64,000 bases of DNA from contig JACRCZ010000069.1 of NCBI GenBank assembly GCA_016218765.1, positions 24,822 through 88,821 of the forward strand, read 5' to 3'. The number at the start of each line of letters is the position of its first letter. Position 1 is the first letter of the stretch. This DNA comes from Deltaproteobacteria bacterium. Its GTDB lineage: Bacteria > Myxococcota_A > Polyangia > DRWM01 > JAAZOP01. Of the stretch, positions 41,738 through 50,727 are shown piece after piece. Under the pieces are notes generated by a model. The model made no database searches and was not told the origin of the DNA. It worked only from the letters and a program-made list of their open reading frames with translations. A program made the position numbers and the translations under genes.

Positions 41738-44700
41738 GATCTCATCCCGAGCGCCACCGCCAGGTGGGCGAGGGACTCCGCCCATCCGGCCTCGTCGCGC
41801 CCGAGGACGACGACCGCGAAGCCCAGATCCTCCAGCGCCCGCGCGACCTGGGCCGGCAGCGGATCGAGCGCCGCGGCCACGGAGTGCGCGCGCCAGACCA
41901 GCGGGACCACCACTCCGTCGATCACCAGCGGCTCGGCGTCACGCCGGGGCAGGTCGCGCAGACGCGGCAATTCGAGCAGCCGCACGAGCACCGGGTCCGC
42001 GCCGGGCGGTGGCGGCAACGAGCTGCGGCGGGGGAGCGGCCCGGGCCCGACGCCGCTGGTCGTGGAGTGCGCGAGCCGTACGAGCAGCTCCCGCGCGCCG
42101 GCGTCCCGCCGGTCGAGCAGCTCGTGGTCCGGCTGGTTGTAGTACGACATCAGGCAACGGTAGCAGGCCGCGACGCACGACGTGCCTGCGACGTCCCCGA
42201 GGGCCGCCGGATCTTCGGGCGGATGCGGCGGGTCGCCCACGTCGAAGTGCATGACCGCGAGCGCCCTTGCCGCGACCTTGGCCAGGGCGTCGGGCTCCGC
42301 AACGAGCCGGGTCAGGACGCCCGCCCCGCCCTCGGTCGCTTCGTAGAGCAGGAAACCGCCTCTCGCGTCCCGGGCCGGCATCGGCTCGGCCAGGATCTCG
42401 CCCTGCTCGAGCTGGTATACCCACTCGATGCCGCGCAGAAGCGCGTGCTGGAAGGTGGCCAGGGTGAGCTGGGCGAGCCCGGTTCCGGTCGGCTGGAAGA
42501 GCAAGGCGTTCTTGTGGTCCGCCACGTACGGGACGATCCACTGGCGGGGATTCGCATCCGGATCCGCCGCAACCTCTTCCTCGTCCGAGTTGGGTTCCCA
42601 CTTGCCGGTGAGCGGATCGATCTTGAACCCGAACTGGGTCCGGTTCGCGCGCCGCCGCAGCCCCTTGTTCAGGCGCGTGATCCTCGCCCCCGATCCGTAG
42701 ACCAGGCAGGCGAGCGCGCCGCCCCCGTCCACCGCCTGCCCGCGACGGACGTCCAGGACTCGGTCCCGCACCGCCCACTCGAACGTGGTCTGCAGCTCGA
42801 AGCCCTGCCGCTGCCGTTCCTCGTCGTTCGCCGTGATCCGCACGGCCGGCCACGTCCCGACGTTCTCGATACGGTAGATGCTGTGGACGATCTCCGCATC
42901 GCCCAGATCCGCCGAGCACGAGTGGCACGTCGAGCCGTGGTCGTCGAAATGCCCGGCCCCGCACTTCTTGCAGACCCGGACCGACTTCGTGGGCAGCTTG
43001 GTGTCGGCCGTCGCCGTGTCGCGGTAGCCCAGGGAGAGAAGCGCGCGCACCACGCGGTACGCTCGGCCCTCGTGGTAGACGAGGCTGCGCGGACCGAACT
43101 CCGAAAGCGCCAGGAAGCGCGGACGCTGGAGGAACGTCTGCCGGCCGCGGCCGTCGGTCGTCGCCGGGATGAAGGCCATCAGCGGCAGGCGCGGGAAGTT
43201 GTAGCCGGGAAGGAACCCCTCGGTCGCCAGGTAGCGGTACGTGTAGAAGTCGCTGGAGAGGGTGCTCGTCCCGCGTTGCAGCAGCTCGAGCTGGTCGATC
43301 GCCTGGGCGTGGCGGCTCTGGGCCGCCCGCTTCTCTCTCTGCGGCGCGGCGTAGTTGTCCATCGTGCGGCGCGAGGCGTCCCGCTGCTCCTCCGCAGCGG
43401 CGAACAGCTCGCGCCACCGCTCGAACGCCCGATCGAACCGGCCCGCGGCGGCCTCGACCACCTCGGCCGCGTACTCCTCCCGGCCCGGATACCAGGGCGC
43501 CGCCTCGGCCGTGAGCTGGTCCTCGACGAGGCCGAGCACGCGCTTGATCCGTTCGACCGCAACCTCCCCGACCCTCGGCGCTCGGATCCACCTCGCCACG
43601 TCCGGCTTGAGCGGACGCTGCGGATCGGTCAACACCAGCAGGTCGGCGATCGATGCGTCGAGCGGCTTCTCCGTGCAGGCGAGCCAGACGGCGGACAGGT
43701 GGCTCTCCACGAGGTCGCGGTTGGCCAGGTCGAGCAACGGCGGACGGACCTCGCCATGCACCATCGCCTTGGGGTCGCGGAAGAAGTACTGGTCGTGCGG
43801 GCCCTGCGACGAGCAGTAGGTCAAGACCAGCGCCGCCTGCCCGCTCCGCCCGGCGCGGCCGCTGCGCTGGGCGTAGTTCGCGGGGGTCGGGGGGACGTTG
43901 CGCATGTAGACGGCATTGAGCGCCGAGATGTCGACGCCCAGCTCCATGGTCGGCGAGCAGAACAGCACGGGCAGGAAGCGGTTGGTCTCGCCGACCTCCC
44001 GCAGGCGCTTCTCGTCGGCGGCCAGCTCCTGGCGCTCCTTGGTCCCGAAGCGGAACCGCTTCTCGCGCACGGCGCGCCGGTCGCCGTCAACCTGCGCCGT
44101 GTGCTCGCGGGCCTCAAACCCGAACAAGGGATGCACCGGCTCCCGGAGCAGGACGGACAGGTTGCGGTAGAAGTCGCGGAAGAACGCGCTCTCGTTGGGG
44201 TGCTCGGGGTCAATCCGTGGCGTCCCCTTCCGGAACACGACGCACGCGTCGTTGAGCCTCCAGCCCGTCTGGTTGTCGAACGGCGTGACCTCCTCGGAAA
44301 CCAGGCCGTGTTCCTTCGCCGCCCACAGCAGCGCCTCGATGACCGCGTCGAACTCCTTGGACTTGAGCGCCCGCACCGCGCGGGCGTCGTTCCACAGCCG
44401 GCGGCCGGACGGCGAGGTCGATGCGCGCAGGACCCTGCCCAGCCCGCTGCGCGATCCGCCGCGGACAATGAGATCCTCGTCGCGCAGGGTCGTATCCCGG
44501 CGCCCCGGCGAGTGGATCATCAGCCAGCGCGCGCGGCTCGGTTTCTCGTCGAGACCGAACCCCCACGGCGCACGGAGCCGGCTGTGGGACTTGGAGAGCA
44601 TCTGTTCGATGACCGTCTGTTCCAGGACCTGGCTGCGGATCGCCAGCCACTTGCGGAGGTGGTCGAGCAGCTCGCGGTAGATGTTCGCGCGGACCTCGGG

Positions 44701-47094
44701 CGACGCCCGGCGCAGGACGTCCGGGGCCTCGGCGAAGACGGACTCGTCCGCGGCCAGCTCCTGGATGCCCAGGTAGTCAACCTCGACCAGTTCGAGCTGC
44801 TCGAGGTTGGGATTCGTGTACCGCCACCCGCGGCGCTGGTCGAACCACACCCGGTAGGCCAAAACTTGGCGGAGCGTGGCCTCGGCCTCCTGGAGGTTGA
44901 AGCCTCGGAGTCCCGGCTCGAGCAGCCACTCGGTCCGGATCTCCGGGCTTGGGCGGTCGAAGCCCAGCGCCCGCTGCTGGGCGTCGCCGAGCTGGTCGCT
45001 GCGCAGCCCGCCGGCCCCGGCAGCTTCGAGCGCGCCGAGGAAGCCGGCGCGGACCAGGCTCACGAACAGAAAGTCGTTGAAGTGGCCCGCCTGCAACGCC
45101 GCGTCCTGCCGATTGTCGGTGAACCCGAGCAGCTTGCGGCTGAACGCGTCGAGGCCCGACTGCCCGCCGTGCATCCAGCGCAGCGCGCTGCCAACCAGGA
45201 CGGTGGTGGCCGAGCTGCGGCCCTCGGCGGAGAGCGAGGCGAGCCGGTTGCGGTCGCGGCCCGGGCCCGCCTGTGTCGCGCCGCAGCGCAGGCAGAAGCG
45301 GAACCGGCCGGGGATGAACCAGGCGCGCGCGCCCGCGCCGACTTTGCCGTCCGGCGCGACGTTCACCTCGCGCGCGCGGGTGCGACGATAGTGGGCCTTG
45401 AGCCGCGGGTTGCCGGCGGCGTCGTACTCCAACCAGGTCTCGGGGTAGTCGTCGTCCTCACCGGAAAACGTGAAGCCGGCGTCCGGCGAATGCGGGGTGA
45501 GGAAGCCGAAGATCTCGCGCTCGTCCTCGCCCTCCGCGTCGTCCCCCGCCGCCTCGTCGTCCTCTCGTGGGCGAGGGGGCGGTGCGTCGTCGATGTCCCG
45601 CGCGCGGAGGGCGCGCCCATCGTCCTCCGTGACAAAGCGCACGGGGTGATACTCGTGGCCGCACTCGCGGCAGAAGTGGACGGGGTAGAGCCGCTTTTCG
45701 GGGTCGCCGGGGAGGAACTGCTGGCCTTCCACCGACACCTTGCGCTGGCCCGGCGGGTCCAGCGTCGCGAAGGCGTGCCCGGCGCCGGAGATGAACTGGT
45801 GCAGCTTGAAGGCGAAAAAGCTGGCCGGGTTCGCGGTCGCCGAGTCGGTCCGGTCGGTTTCGGGGACGCTGGACACGAGGAGCAGATCACGCAGGGCGTC
45901 GCGGCAGGCGTCCACGGCTCGCGCGGCGCCGGCGCTCAGCGATCGTGCGGCTTCGTCGAGCGTGAGTGGCCGGGCGCGCACCCACCGCTGATCGATCTCC
46001 GACCAGGACACCCCGAGGCGCGTCTCCACCCAGATCGCGAGGGGGTGCGAACGCAGGGCGGCGTCGGTGATGTCCTGGGGAATCCCGCGGTCGATCGCGG
46101 CGCCCAGCCCGGGCTTCACGGTCTCGGCGGTCGCTTCCGGATCGGTGACCCGTTCGAGGGTCTCGACGATGACGCTGCTGTCGGGAACCGCGACGGAGAA
46201 CAGCTTCGAGGTGACCTCGGCGACGACGCGGTTCTTGTGCTCCTGCGAGCCCTCGCTGGCCATGGTGGCGGAGGTGCCGATGCACAGGAGGTTTTCGGGC
46301 GACAAGCGTTCGCGGACGCGGCGCACGAGCAGGGCGACGTCGGCGCCCTGGCGTCCGCGGTAGGTGTGCAGCTCGTCGAGGACCAGGAAGCGCAGGCCGA
46401 CGGCGTTGTCGATCACGCGGCGGTCCACCTCGTCCTGCCGGGTCATCAGCAGCTCGAGCATCATGAAGTTGGTGAGGAGGATGTCCGGCGGGTTCTGGGA
46501 GATGGCGCGGCGCTCGTCGTCGTCTTCCTGGCCGGTGTAGCGGGCGAAGGTGACGGGCCGCTCGCCGGGGACGTTGGAGAGGAACTTGTCCAGCTCTTCG
46601 CGCTGGCTGTTGGCCAGGGCGTTCATCGGGTAGATGACGATCGCGCGCGTGCGCGGGGGGCCGCCGTTGCGCTTCTCGGCCAGGACGGCGTTGACGATCG
46701 GGATGAAGAAGCAGAGCGACTTCCCGGAGCCGGTACCGGTCGTGACGACGAAGCTCTGGTCCCGCGCGGCGAGGGCGATCGCCTCTTGCTGGTGCGTGTA
46801 GAGGGCGAGCGTCTGGCCGCGCGGGGCCTCGGGGGTCGCAGCCGTGCGGAAGATCTCGGCGCACCTGGGGTCGAGGACGCCGTCGGCGGCGAGCATCTCG
46901 ACGGTGGTGGTGCGCTTGTAGTTCGGGTTGATCTGGATGAGCGGGTCGGGCCAGTAGCGGTTTTCGGCGTAGATCTCGGCCACCTGCCGGCGGATGTCCT
47001 CGGCGTGGATCGTGGTGAACGAGGTGGCGAACTTCCGGTACTCGCCGATGACGGCGTCGCGCAACGAGAAGACGTCGAGGCTCCTGGTGCTCAC
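41734..47094 (-). CDS. Giant DEAD/DEAH-type helicase with DUF1998 (MZB) C-terminus
   Basis: 1786 residues. The N-terminus FSLRDAVIGEYRKFATSF and FWPDPLIQINP-like YWPDPLIQINPNYK precede the motor: Walker A TTGTGSGKS (118-126), DELHTYRGRQGADVAL (240-255), GTSATMASEG; the C-lobe has SPTMELGVDISALNAVYMRN and YAQRSGRAGRSGQAALVLTY. Zinc-type CKKCG...CHSC lies near residue 1374 and the DUF1998 cluster SCVAACYRCLMSYYNQPDHE near 1638. Length and domains recall Druantia DruE or a fusion of DISARM DrmA and DrmB. The GTG at 47094 is the first possible start; the ribosome site is weak. First gene of the minus-strand defence run. Confidence 0.88.
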   Translation of the reverse strand: MSTRSLDVFSLRDAVIGEYRKFATSFTTIHAEDIRRQVAEIYAENRYWPDPLIQINPNYKRTTTVEMLAADGVLDPRCAEIFRTAATPEAPRGQTLALYTHQQEAIALAARDQSFVVTTGTGSGKSLCFFIPIVNAVLAEKRNGGPPRTRAIVIYPMNALANSQREELDKFLSNVPGERPVTFARYTGQEDDDERRAISQNPPDILLTNFMMLELLMTRQDEVDRRVIDNAVGLRFLVLDELHTYRGRQGADVALLVRRVRERLSPENLLCIGTSATMASEGSQEHKNRVVAEVTSKLFSVAVPDSSVIVETLERVTDPEATAETVKPGLGAAIDRGIPQDITDAALRSHPLAIWVETRLGVSWSEIDQRWVRARPLTLDEAARSLSAGAARAVDACRDALRDLLLVSSVPETDRTDSATANPASFFAFKLHQFISGAGHAFATLDPPGQRKVSVEGQQFLPGDPEKRLYPVHFCRECGHEYHPVRFVTEDDGRALRARDIDDAPPPRPREDDEAAGDDAEGEDEREIFGFLTPHSPDAGFTFSGEDDDYPETWLEYDAAGNPRLKAHYRRTRAREVNVAPDGKVGAGARAWFIPGRFRFCLRCGATQAGPGRDRNRLASLSAEGRSSATTVLVGSALRWMHGGQSGLDAFSRKLLGFTDNRQDAALQAGHFNDFLFVSLVRAGFLGALEAAGAGGLRSDQLGDAQQRALGFDRPSPEIRTEWLLEPGLRGFNLQEAEATLRQVLAYRVWFDQRRGWRYTNPNLEQLELVEVDYLGIQELAADESVFAEAPDVLRRASPEVRANIYRELLDHLRKWLAIRSQVLEQTVIEQMLSKSHSRLRAPWGFGLDEKPSRARWLMIHSPGRRDTTLRDEDLIVRGGSRSGLGRVLRASTSPSGRRLWNDARAVRALKSKEFDAVIEALLWAAKEHGLVSEEVTPFDNQTGWRLNDACVVFRKGTPRIDPEHPNESAFFRDFYRNLSVLLREPVHPLFGFEAREHTAQVDGDRRAVREKRFRFGTKERQELAADEKRLREVGETNRFLPVLFCSPTMELGVDISALNAVYMRNVPPTPANYAQRSGRAGRSGQAALVLTYCSSQGPHDQYFFRDPKAMVHGEVRPPLLDLANRDLVESHLSAVWLACTEKPLDASIADLLVLTDPQRPLKPDVARWIRAPRVGEVAVERIKRVLGLVEDQLTAEAAPWYPGREEYAAEVVEAAAGRFDRAFERWRELFAAAEEQRDASRRTMDNYAAPQREKRAAQSRHAQAIDQLELLQRGTSTLSSDFYTYRYLATEGFLPGYNFPRLPLMAFIPATTDGRGRQTFLQRPRFLALSEFGPRSLVYHEGRAYRVVRALLSLGYRDTATADTKLPTKSVRVCKKCGAGHFDDHGSTCHSCSADLGDAEIVHSIYRIENVGTWPAVRITANDEERQRQGFELQTTFEWAVRDRVLDVRRGQAVDGGGALACLVYGSGARITRLNKGLRRRANRTQFGFKIDPLTGKWEPNSDEEEVAADPDANPRQWIVPYVADHKNALLFQPTGTGLAQLTLATFQHALLRGIEWVYQLEQGEILAEPMPARDARGGFLLYEATEGGAGVLTRLVAEPDALAKVAARALAVMHFDVGDPPHPPEDPAALGDVAGTSCVAACYRCLMSYYNQPDHELLDRRDAGARELLVRLAHSTTSGVGPGPLPRRSSLPPPPGADPVLVRLLELPRLRDLPRRDAEPLVIDGVVVPLVWRAHSVAAALDPLPAQVARALEDLGFAVVVLGRDEAGWAESLAHLAVALGMRS

Positions 47095-47540
47095 GCGTCA
47101 CCCCCGGCGGGCCCTTCCCCGCCGCGCTCCCGGCGCCCCCGCCGACGCCGGCATCGCCGGCGCCTCCGGTATCGCTCAACCGGCCGGGCGAACCCGAGGA
47201 TAGGTCGGGGCGGAGGGGGATGTCGAGGGCGGAGCGGGTGAAACGCGATGACGCCCCAGGCGGACTCGACGCTGGCGTCCACGTCGCACACGTTGGCCGT
47301 GAGAAGGACCGCGCGGACTATCAGCTCGTGAACTGCGACAAGGAGCAGTTGGTCGCCGCAGCCGCTGTCCTGGCGTGCGTGACTGCCTGCGGCCGGCTGG
47401 TAGGCGCATCCGGAGGCGAACAGTGGTTCACGGTCTGGCAGGCCAGCGAGCGGCCGGTACGGCGTCGCCAGAGGGACGCCCACCGCGGCCGCGGATATCC
47501 TGGGGATGGTGCACGAGTAACCCTCGAACCCACGGTAAAA
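47095..47540. other. Gap between the helicase start and the DUF3037-position gene
   Basis: 446 bases. The frames present are Arg/Pro-rich shadows with no motif, ribosome site or family resemblance. The part next to 47094 should hold the promoter of the minus-strand defence run, but no convincing -35/-10 pair was found; the first 90 bases are GC-rich with GCCGGCATCGCCGGC-type palindromes. Confidence 0.5.
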
Positions 47541-48107
47541 CTAGGCTGGTGCGGCGGACAGAGAAGACGGTGCGCAGTCGAGAGCAAGCGGCCACGCAGA
47601 GACATCGGGGAAGAACTGCGAGGCATCCCGACACGCCTGCCGATGGTCCGTCCCCGCCGGCTGCCAACTCGGTCCATCGCCGACGGCGGAGCGGGCGACC
47701 TGTCGCTCGAACATCTCCATCAACCTGCCGAAGAAGGCCCCGGCAATGGCCGTCTCCGACATGCCCTCCGGCAGGATCTCCGTGGTGCCGGTCAGGATGT
47801 CCGAAACGTGGAGGCTGTTCCGCAAGGAGTGCCGAAGCGAGAACAGAATGGAATCGAGGGACGAGTCACCCTCATCCGACTTGGAGTCGCGCAGCTTGTC
47901 CACCTGGTCCTTCAACAAGCGCGGGATGTCGGACAGCACCATCGCGGTGATCGGATCCGTCTGCGTGAGCTTCCGGCTCGCCGCCGCCGCAAAGCACCAC
48001 GGACCTGCCTGCGCCACGAGAAACACCGCCACGGGTACCGAGCCGGCTCGCGGATCGGTCAGGTCGGAGCACAGACTGACGATGGCAGGACGATACCAGA
48101 ACTTCAT
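47541..48107 (-). CDS. Partner protein of the HipA-like kinase, unknown family
   Basis: 188 residues starting MKFWYRPAIVSLCSDLTDPR. A beta-rich first third (VPVAVFLVAQAGPWCFAAA) is followed by helices (DIPRLLKDQVDKLRDSKSDE, GAFFGRLMEMFERQVARSA). I do not recognise the family. Its position directly behind a HipA-like kinase, with an ATGA overlap, is where DUF3037 proteins are often found, and the opening resembles them loosely. The last 30 residues look less constrained (Pro/Ser/Ala). It may be a substrate or inhibitor of the kinase; that is inference. Confidence 0.6.
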   Translation of the reverse strand: MKFWYRPAIVSLCSDLTDPRAGSVPVAVFLVAQAGPWCFAAAASRKLTQTDPITAMVLSDIPRLLKDQVDKLRDSKSDEGDSSLDSILFSLRHSLRNSLHVSDILTGTTEILPEGMSETAIAGAFFGRLMEMFERQVARSAVGDGPSWQPAGTDHRQACRDASQFFPDVSAWPLALDCAPSSLSAAPA

Positions 48108-49054
48108 GACCCACCTCCTGACATCTGCATACTCAGGGCCGCCCGAACCGAACTTCGACGTTGAATCAGGCGGGAGGCAATCAGCTGGCCCTCCTGTCGG
48201 TCAAGATGGCTGGTTGGTATTCGAGCGACCACGTCCTTAATCGTCGCCACGTCGAACTGCTCGATCGCCGCGACGGCGGCCAGAAGCGCCGGGCGGTCCA
48301 TATTGGCCAGCATGATCGTCGGGAACCCGACCGGTCCGCAGGTCGAAGTGCCCTCGCCGCGCCACCCTCCGCTGAAACCGAAAGCCCAGGCGTAGTCGAG
48401 GAAGACGAACTCGGCGTGTAGGAGGTCCCCAGGCACGTACCCGAAAACGATGTTGTGCGGATGGTTGTGGTGGTCGCCCTGTCCGACCCAGGTATCGAAC
48501 GCCAAGGCCAACGCGGCCGTCCTCCACATCGCAGTTCGAGCTGCGCCCGCAACCTGATCGCCGATCTCTCGGATCTTGGGCTCGACCGTGTACCACGAGT
48601 ACTGCACCGGGTACATCACGAGCGAGACGCAGACATCCGATTCTTCCGCGCCGGCATTTTCGCGATGCGCGAGCACGACCGGCGGAACGGTCAGCTTGAG
48701 ATCGCAGGCGAGGTCGGAGGCGATCTTCTCGCGCGCGGCTCGTGCACGCGCTGGATCCGGGTCCTTCTTCATCGGCTTCATGTACGCTCGACGACCAGGC
48801 AGGCGTTCGCACTCGACGAAGAAGCCTCCCGCCTCCCCGGCGGTCGGTGACCCTAGGGCGGTGGCCTGGCTCGGCGACCGTCGCCATGAATAGGCAGGGG
48901 CGACCTCGCTCCTCCAAAGGACCGCGATGGTCGAGGTGCTGACCCTCGCCACCGAAGCCGCAGATGCCGTCGCCGTCGGCGTGCCCGATGCGCTGTCCTC
49001 GACCACTCTCTTGGCACCTCCCCCGCCGGAAATGCGTGCAGCCAATCTCGCCAT
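48104..49054 (-). CDS. HipA-like kinase
   Basis: 316 residues. The N-terminal lobe includes GGFFVECERLPGRRAYMKP and a helix with ARAAREKIASDLACDLKLTV, the substrate-binding pattern of HipA relatives. The catalytic loop reads DTWVGQGDHHNHPHNIVFGY and the metal-binding motif EFVFLDYAWAFGF, corresponding to D-x-N/DFG-type motifs of HipA and phosphatidylinositol-kinase-like enzymes. The first 60 residues are low-complexity. The start is taken as ATG 49054, inside an interlocked inverted repeat; ATG 49102 would add 16 residues. HipA-type kinases act as toxins by phosphorylating tRNA synthetases or other targets. It is divergent from the plus-strand operon. Confidence 0.72.
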   Translation of the reverse strand: MARLAARISGGGGAKRVVEDSASGTPTATASAASVARVSTSTIAVLWRSEVAPAYSWRRSPSQATALGSPTAGEAGGFFVECERLPGRRAYMKPMKKDPDPARARAAREKIASDLACDLKLTVPPVVLAHRENAGAEESDVCVSLVMYPVQYSWYTVEPKIREIGDQVAGAARTAMWRTAALALAFDTWVGQGDHHNHPHNIVFGYVPGDLLHAEFVFLDYAWAFGFSGGWRGEGTSTCGPVGFPTIMLANMDRPALLAAVAAIEQFDVATIKDVVARIPTSHLDRQEGQLIASRLIQRRSSVRAALSMQMSGGGS

Positions 49055-49076
49055 GGCTGCACGCCGTGGCGAGATT
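49034..49076. promoter_or_regulatory. Two interlocked 10-bp inverted repeats at the HipA-like start
   Basis: Repeat A: GCGTGCAGCC (49034-49043) with GGCTGCACGC (49055-49064). Repeat B: AATCTCGCCA (49044-49053) with TGGCGAGATT (49067-49076). The arms alternate A-B-A'-B', so the two hairpins cannot both form fully: either alternative RNA structures or adjacent DNA operators. The chosen ATG of the kinase (49054-49052) lies in the loop of A and in the left arm of B. Confidence 0.6.
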
Positions 49077-49423
49077 ACACCGAATCGAGGGCCGTCAACC
49101 AAGAAACTGCGGCCCGCTCACCGGCGAATAGCGGTCGGCCGACCCCTGTGCGACCCGGGCGTGAGATGTTCGGCTCGGTCGAACGGCCCCGATGTGCTTC
49201 GACAGAAGAGGCCATCGAACTTGGGCTTCAGCATGTTGTCGATGTGGAGCCGTACGTCGTTCGGGCGGTGAGGGCAAGCTGTCGGATGTTGGACTGACAC
49301 CGGATCCCACCCTGGAGGTGGGGCGGATCTGCATGGCAGGGATGGTCCGGAACGTCGCGCCGGCATCCCTCGAAAAGGCGTCTTCCCGTTGACCTGCGCA
49401 CCCAGCCGCGAGAACATCCCGTC
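49077..49423. other. Divergent intergenic region of the defence-type island
   Basis: 347 bases between the HipA-like kinase and the plus-strand operon. Only Pro/Arg-rich or short frames are present; a minus-strand frame with VRLHIDNMLKPKFDGLFC is slightly protein-like but has no start or context. TTGACC at 49389-49394 is a possible -35 for the plus operon, without a clear -10. Confidence 0.45.
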
Positions 49424-50725
49424 ATGCTCCGAGGTCCGTTCCTCACGGACGCCGACCCGCGCGCGAAGGTCAAGGGGTCGCGGGACCCGCTGGGACTCCA
49501 GGCTATCTGGGTGTCGCTGGGGCGCCACGTCGTCGGCAACCTCACGACCGTCACGCAGTCCGTCCGCGAGTTCACGACCACGCTTCTCGGCTACTGCTTC
49601 GTCGAGCACCTCCGGGACGCCGGCTCGAAAGAGTCCGGCCTCCCCGCCTTCCTCAAGTGGGAGCAGCTCTGCGGCTACGTCCAGGCCGAACGCTTCGGCC
49701 AAAACGCCGGTTTCCGCGGGATCGAGCGCGTCAGCCGGACCCTGCGGGAAACCGGCGTCGTGACGCTCGGCGCCGCCCCGCAGCACCAGATCCTCTCCAA
49801 GCAGAAGGTGTACGGGCTGTGGGGCCTGTTCACGGTTCCCTCGCACTCCTCGGGGCTGCTCGAAGGCGAGCCCGTGCGCCTCACGAACGAGGCGCGGGAG
49901 TTCGTCCAGAGCGAGTACCTATCGCGGCTCGACAAGGCCGGCTTCCGCGACGGCCGGGAGATCCTGGACCGGCTTGCCGAACCGACCGTCAAGGTGGATC
50001 TCCGCCGGAAGGACCGCCGCCTGGTCGACGCCGTTGCCGACCTGTTGAGGCCGAAGCTGTCCCACGCGGAGCGGACCTTCTACCGGGACACGCTCGTGCG
50101 CGGGGGACCGCGTGATCGCACCAGCGGCCTCCAGGTCCTCATGGCACGACTCATGCCGGGGCTGTGGAACGACAGTTTCGCGTTCGATCGGACGGAAGTC
50201 CATCTGCTCGCCGAACACGCGCGGCGCGAGATGCGCAGCGATGTCCTCGCCGACCGGCTCCATCGCATCGGCTGGGGCGAGGCGCTGGTCGCCCCGGCCG
50301 CCGCCGCTTTCGCGTTCCTCCAGTCGTGCGGCGGCCAGGATCCGGCGGCGGCCGCGGCGGACATCGCCGCCCGATGGGGCGGCGGGCTCCCGTGGCTCGA
50401 CCTCGAGGGAGTGCTGTCGCTCGCCGACGAGATCGCCAGCGCGACCGGCAGCCAGGAAGTCGGCGGCCGCTGGTGCGAGGTGGGCCGTGCGCTGCGGCAG
50501 GGTGACTGGCCGGCGCTCATCACCCGGCTTCTCGAGCAGAACCGGTGGGTGATGGAGCGGCGCGGCGGCGCACCGTGGATCGAGGTGCGCAACGGCAGGC
50601 TCGTCGTCCGCTTCCGCGACGAGCTGGCCGCACTGCCGGAACCGGGCGAGCTCGAGGGTTCCTGGCGCTACACCTACTTCCTGGACTCGCTGCGGACCGT
50701 ATCCCGCGCGGTAGGGGAGGTGTAG
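49424..50725 (+). CDS. Unknown protein heading the plus-strand defence operon
   Basis: 433 residues, no family recognised. The first half is helical with a motif-like opening DPLGLQAIWVSLGRHVVGNL, then FTTTLLGYCFVEHLRD and FRGIERVSRTLRETGVVTL-type helices that resemble winged-helix or scaffold proteins. The second half (SDVLADRLHRIGWGEALVAP onward) is helical, ending in a beta-strand segment WIEVRNGRLVVRFRDELAAL. No signal peptide or membrane segment. It is followed after 2 bases by the phospholipase-D-fold gene, so the products are probably stoichiometric partners. Start: ATG 49424 with a weak GAGAA ribosome site. Confidence 0.75.
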   Translation: MLRGPFLTDADPRAKVKGSRDPLGLQAIWVSLGRHVVGNLTTVTQSVREFTTTLLGYCFVEHLRDAGSKESGLPAFLKWEQLCGYVQAERFGQNAGFRGIERVSRTLRETGVVTLGAAPQHQILSKQKVYGLWGLFTVPSHSSGLLEGEPVRLTNEAREFVQSEYLSRLDKAGFRDGREILDRLAEPTVKVDLRRKDRRLVDAVADLLRPKLSHAERTFYRDTLVRGGPRDRTSGLQVLMARLMPGLWNDSFAFDRTEVHLLAEHARREMRSDVLADRLHRIGWGEALVAPAAAAFAFLQSCGGQDPAAAAADIAARWGGGLPWLDLEGVLSLADEIASATGSQEVGGRWCEVGRALRQGDWPALITRLLEQNRWVMERRGGAPWIEVRNGRLVVRFRDELAALPEPGELEGSWRYTYFLDSLRTVSRAVGEV

Positions 50726-50727
50726 TC

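Noticed and set aside
41764..47241. A plus-strand open frame of 1825 codons opposite the DUF1998 helicase.
   Set aside because: It is the antisense shadow of a high-GC gene: Arg/Gly/Val/Asp-rich, no motif, while the minus strand carries complete helicase motifs.
49118..49846. Minus-strand frame containing VRLHIDNMLKPKFDGLFC.
   Set aside because: A short protein-like stretch only; the rest is the antisense of the 433-residue gene and there is no start or context.
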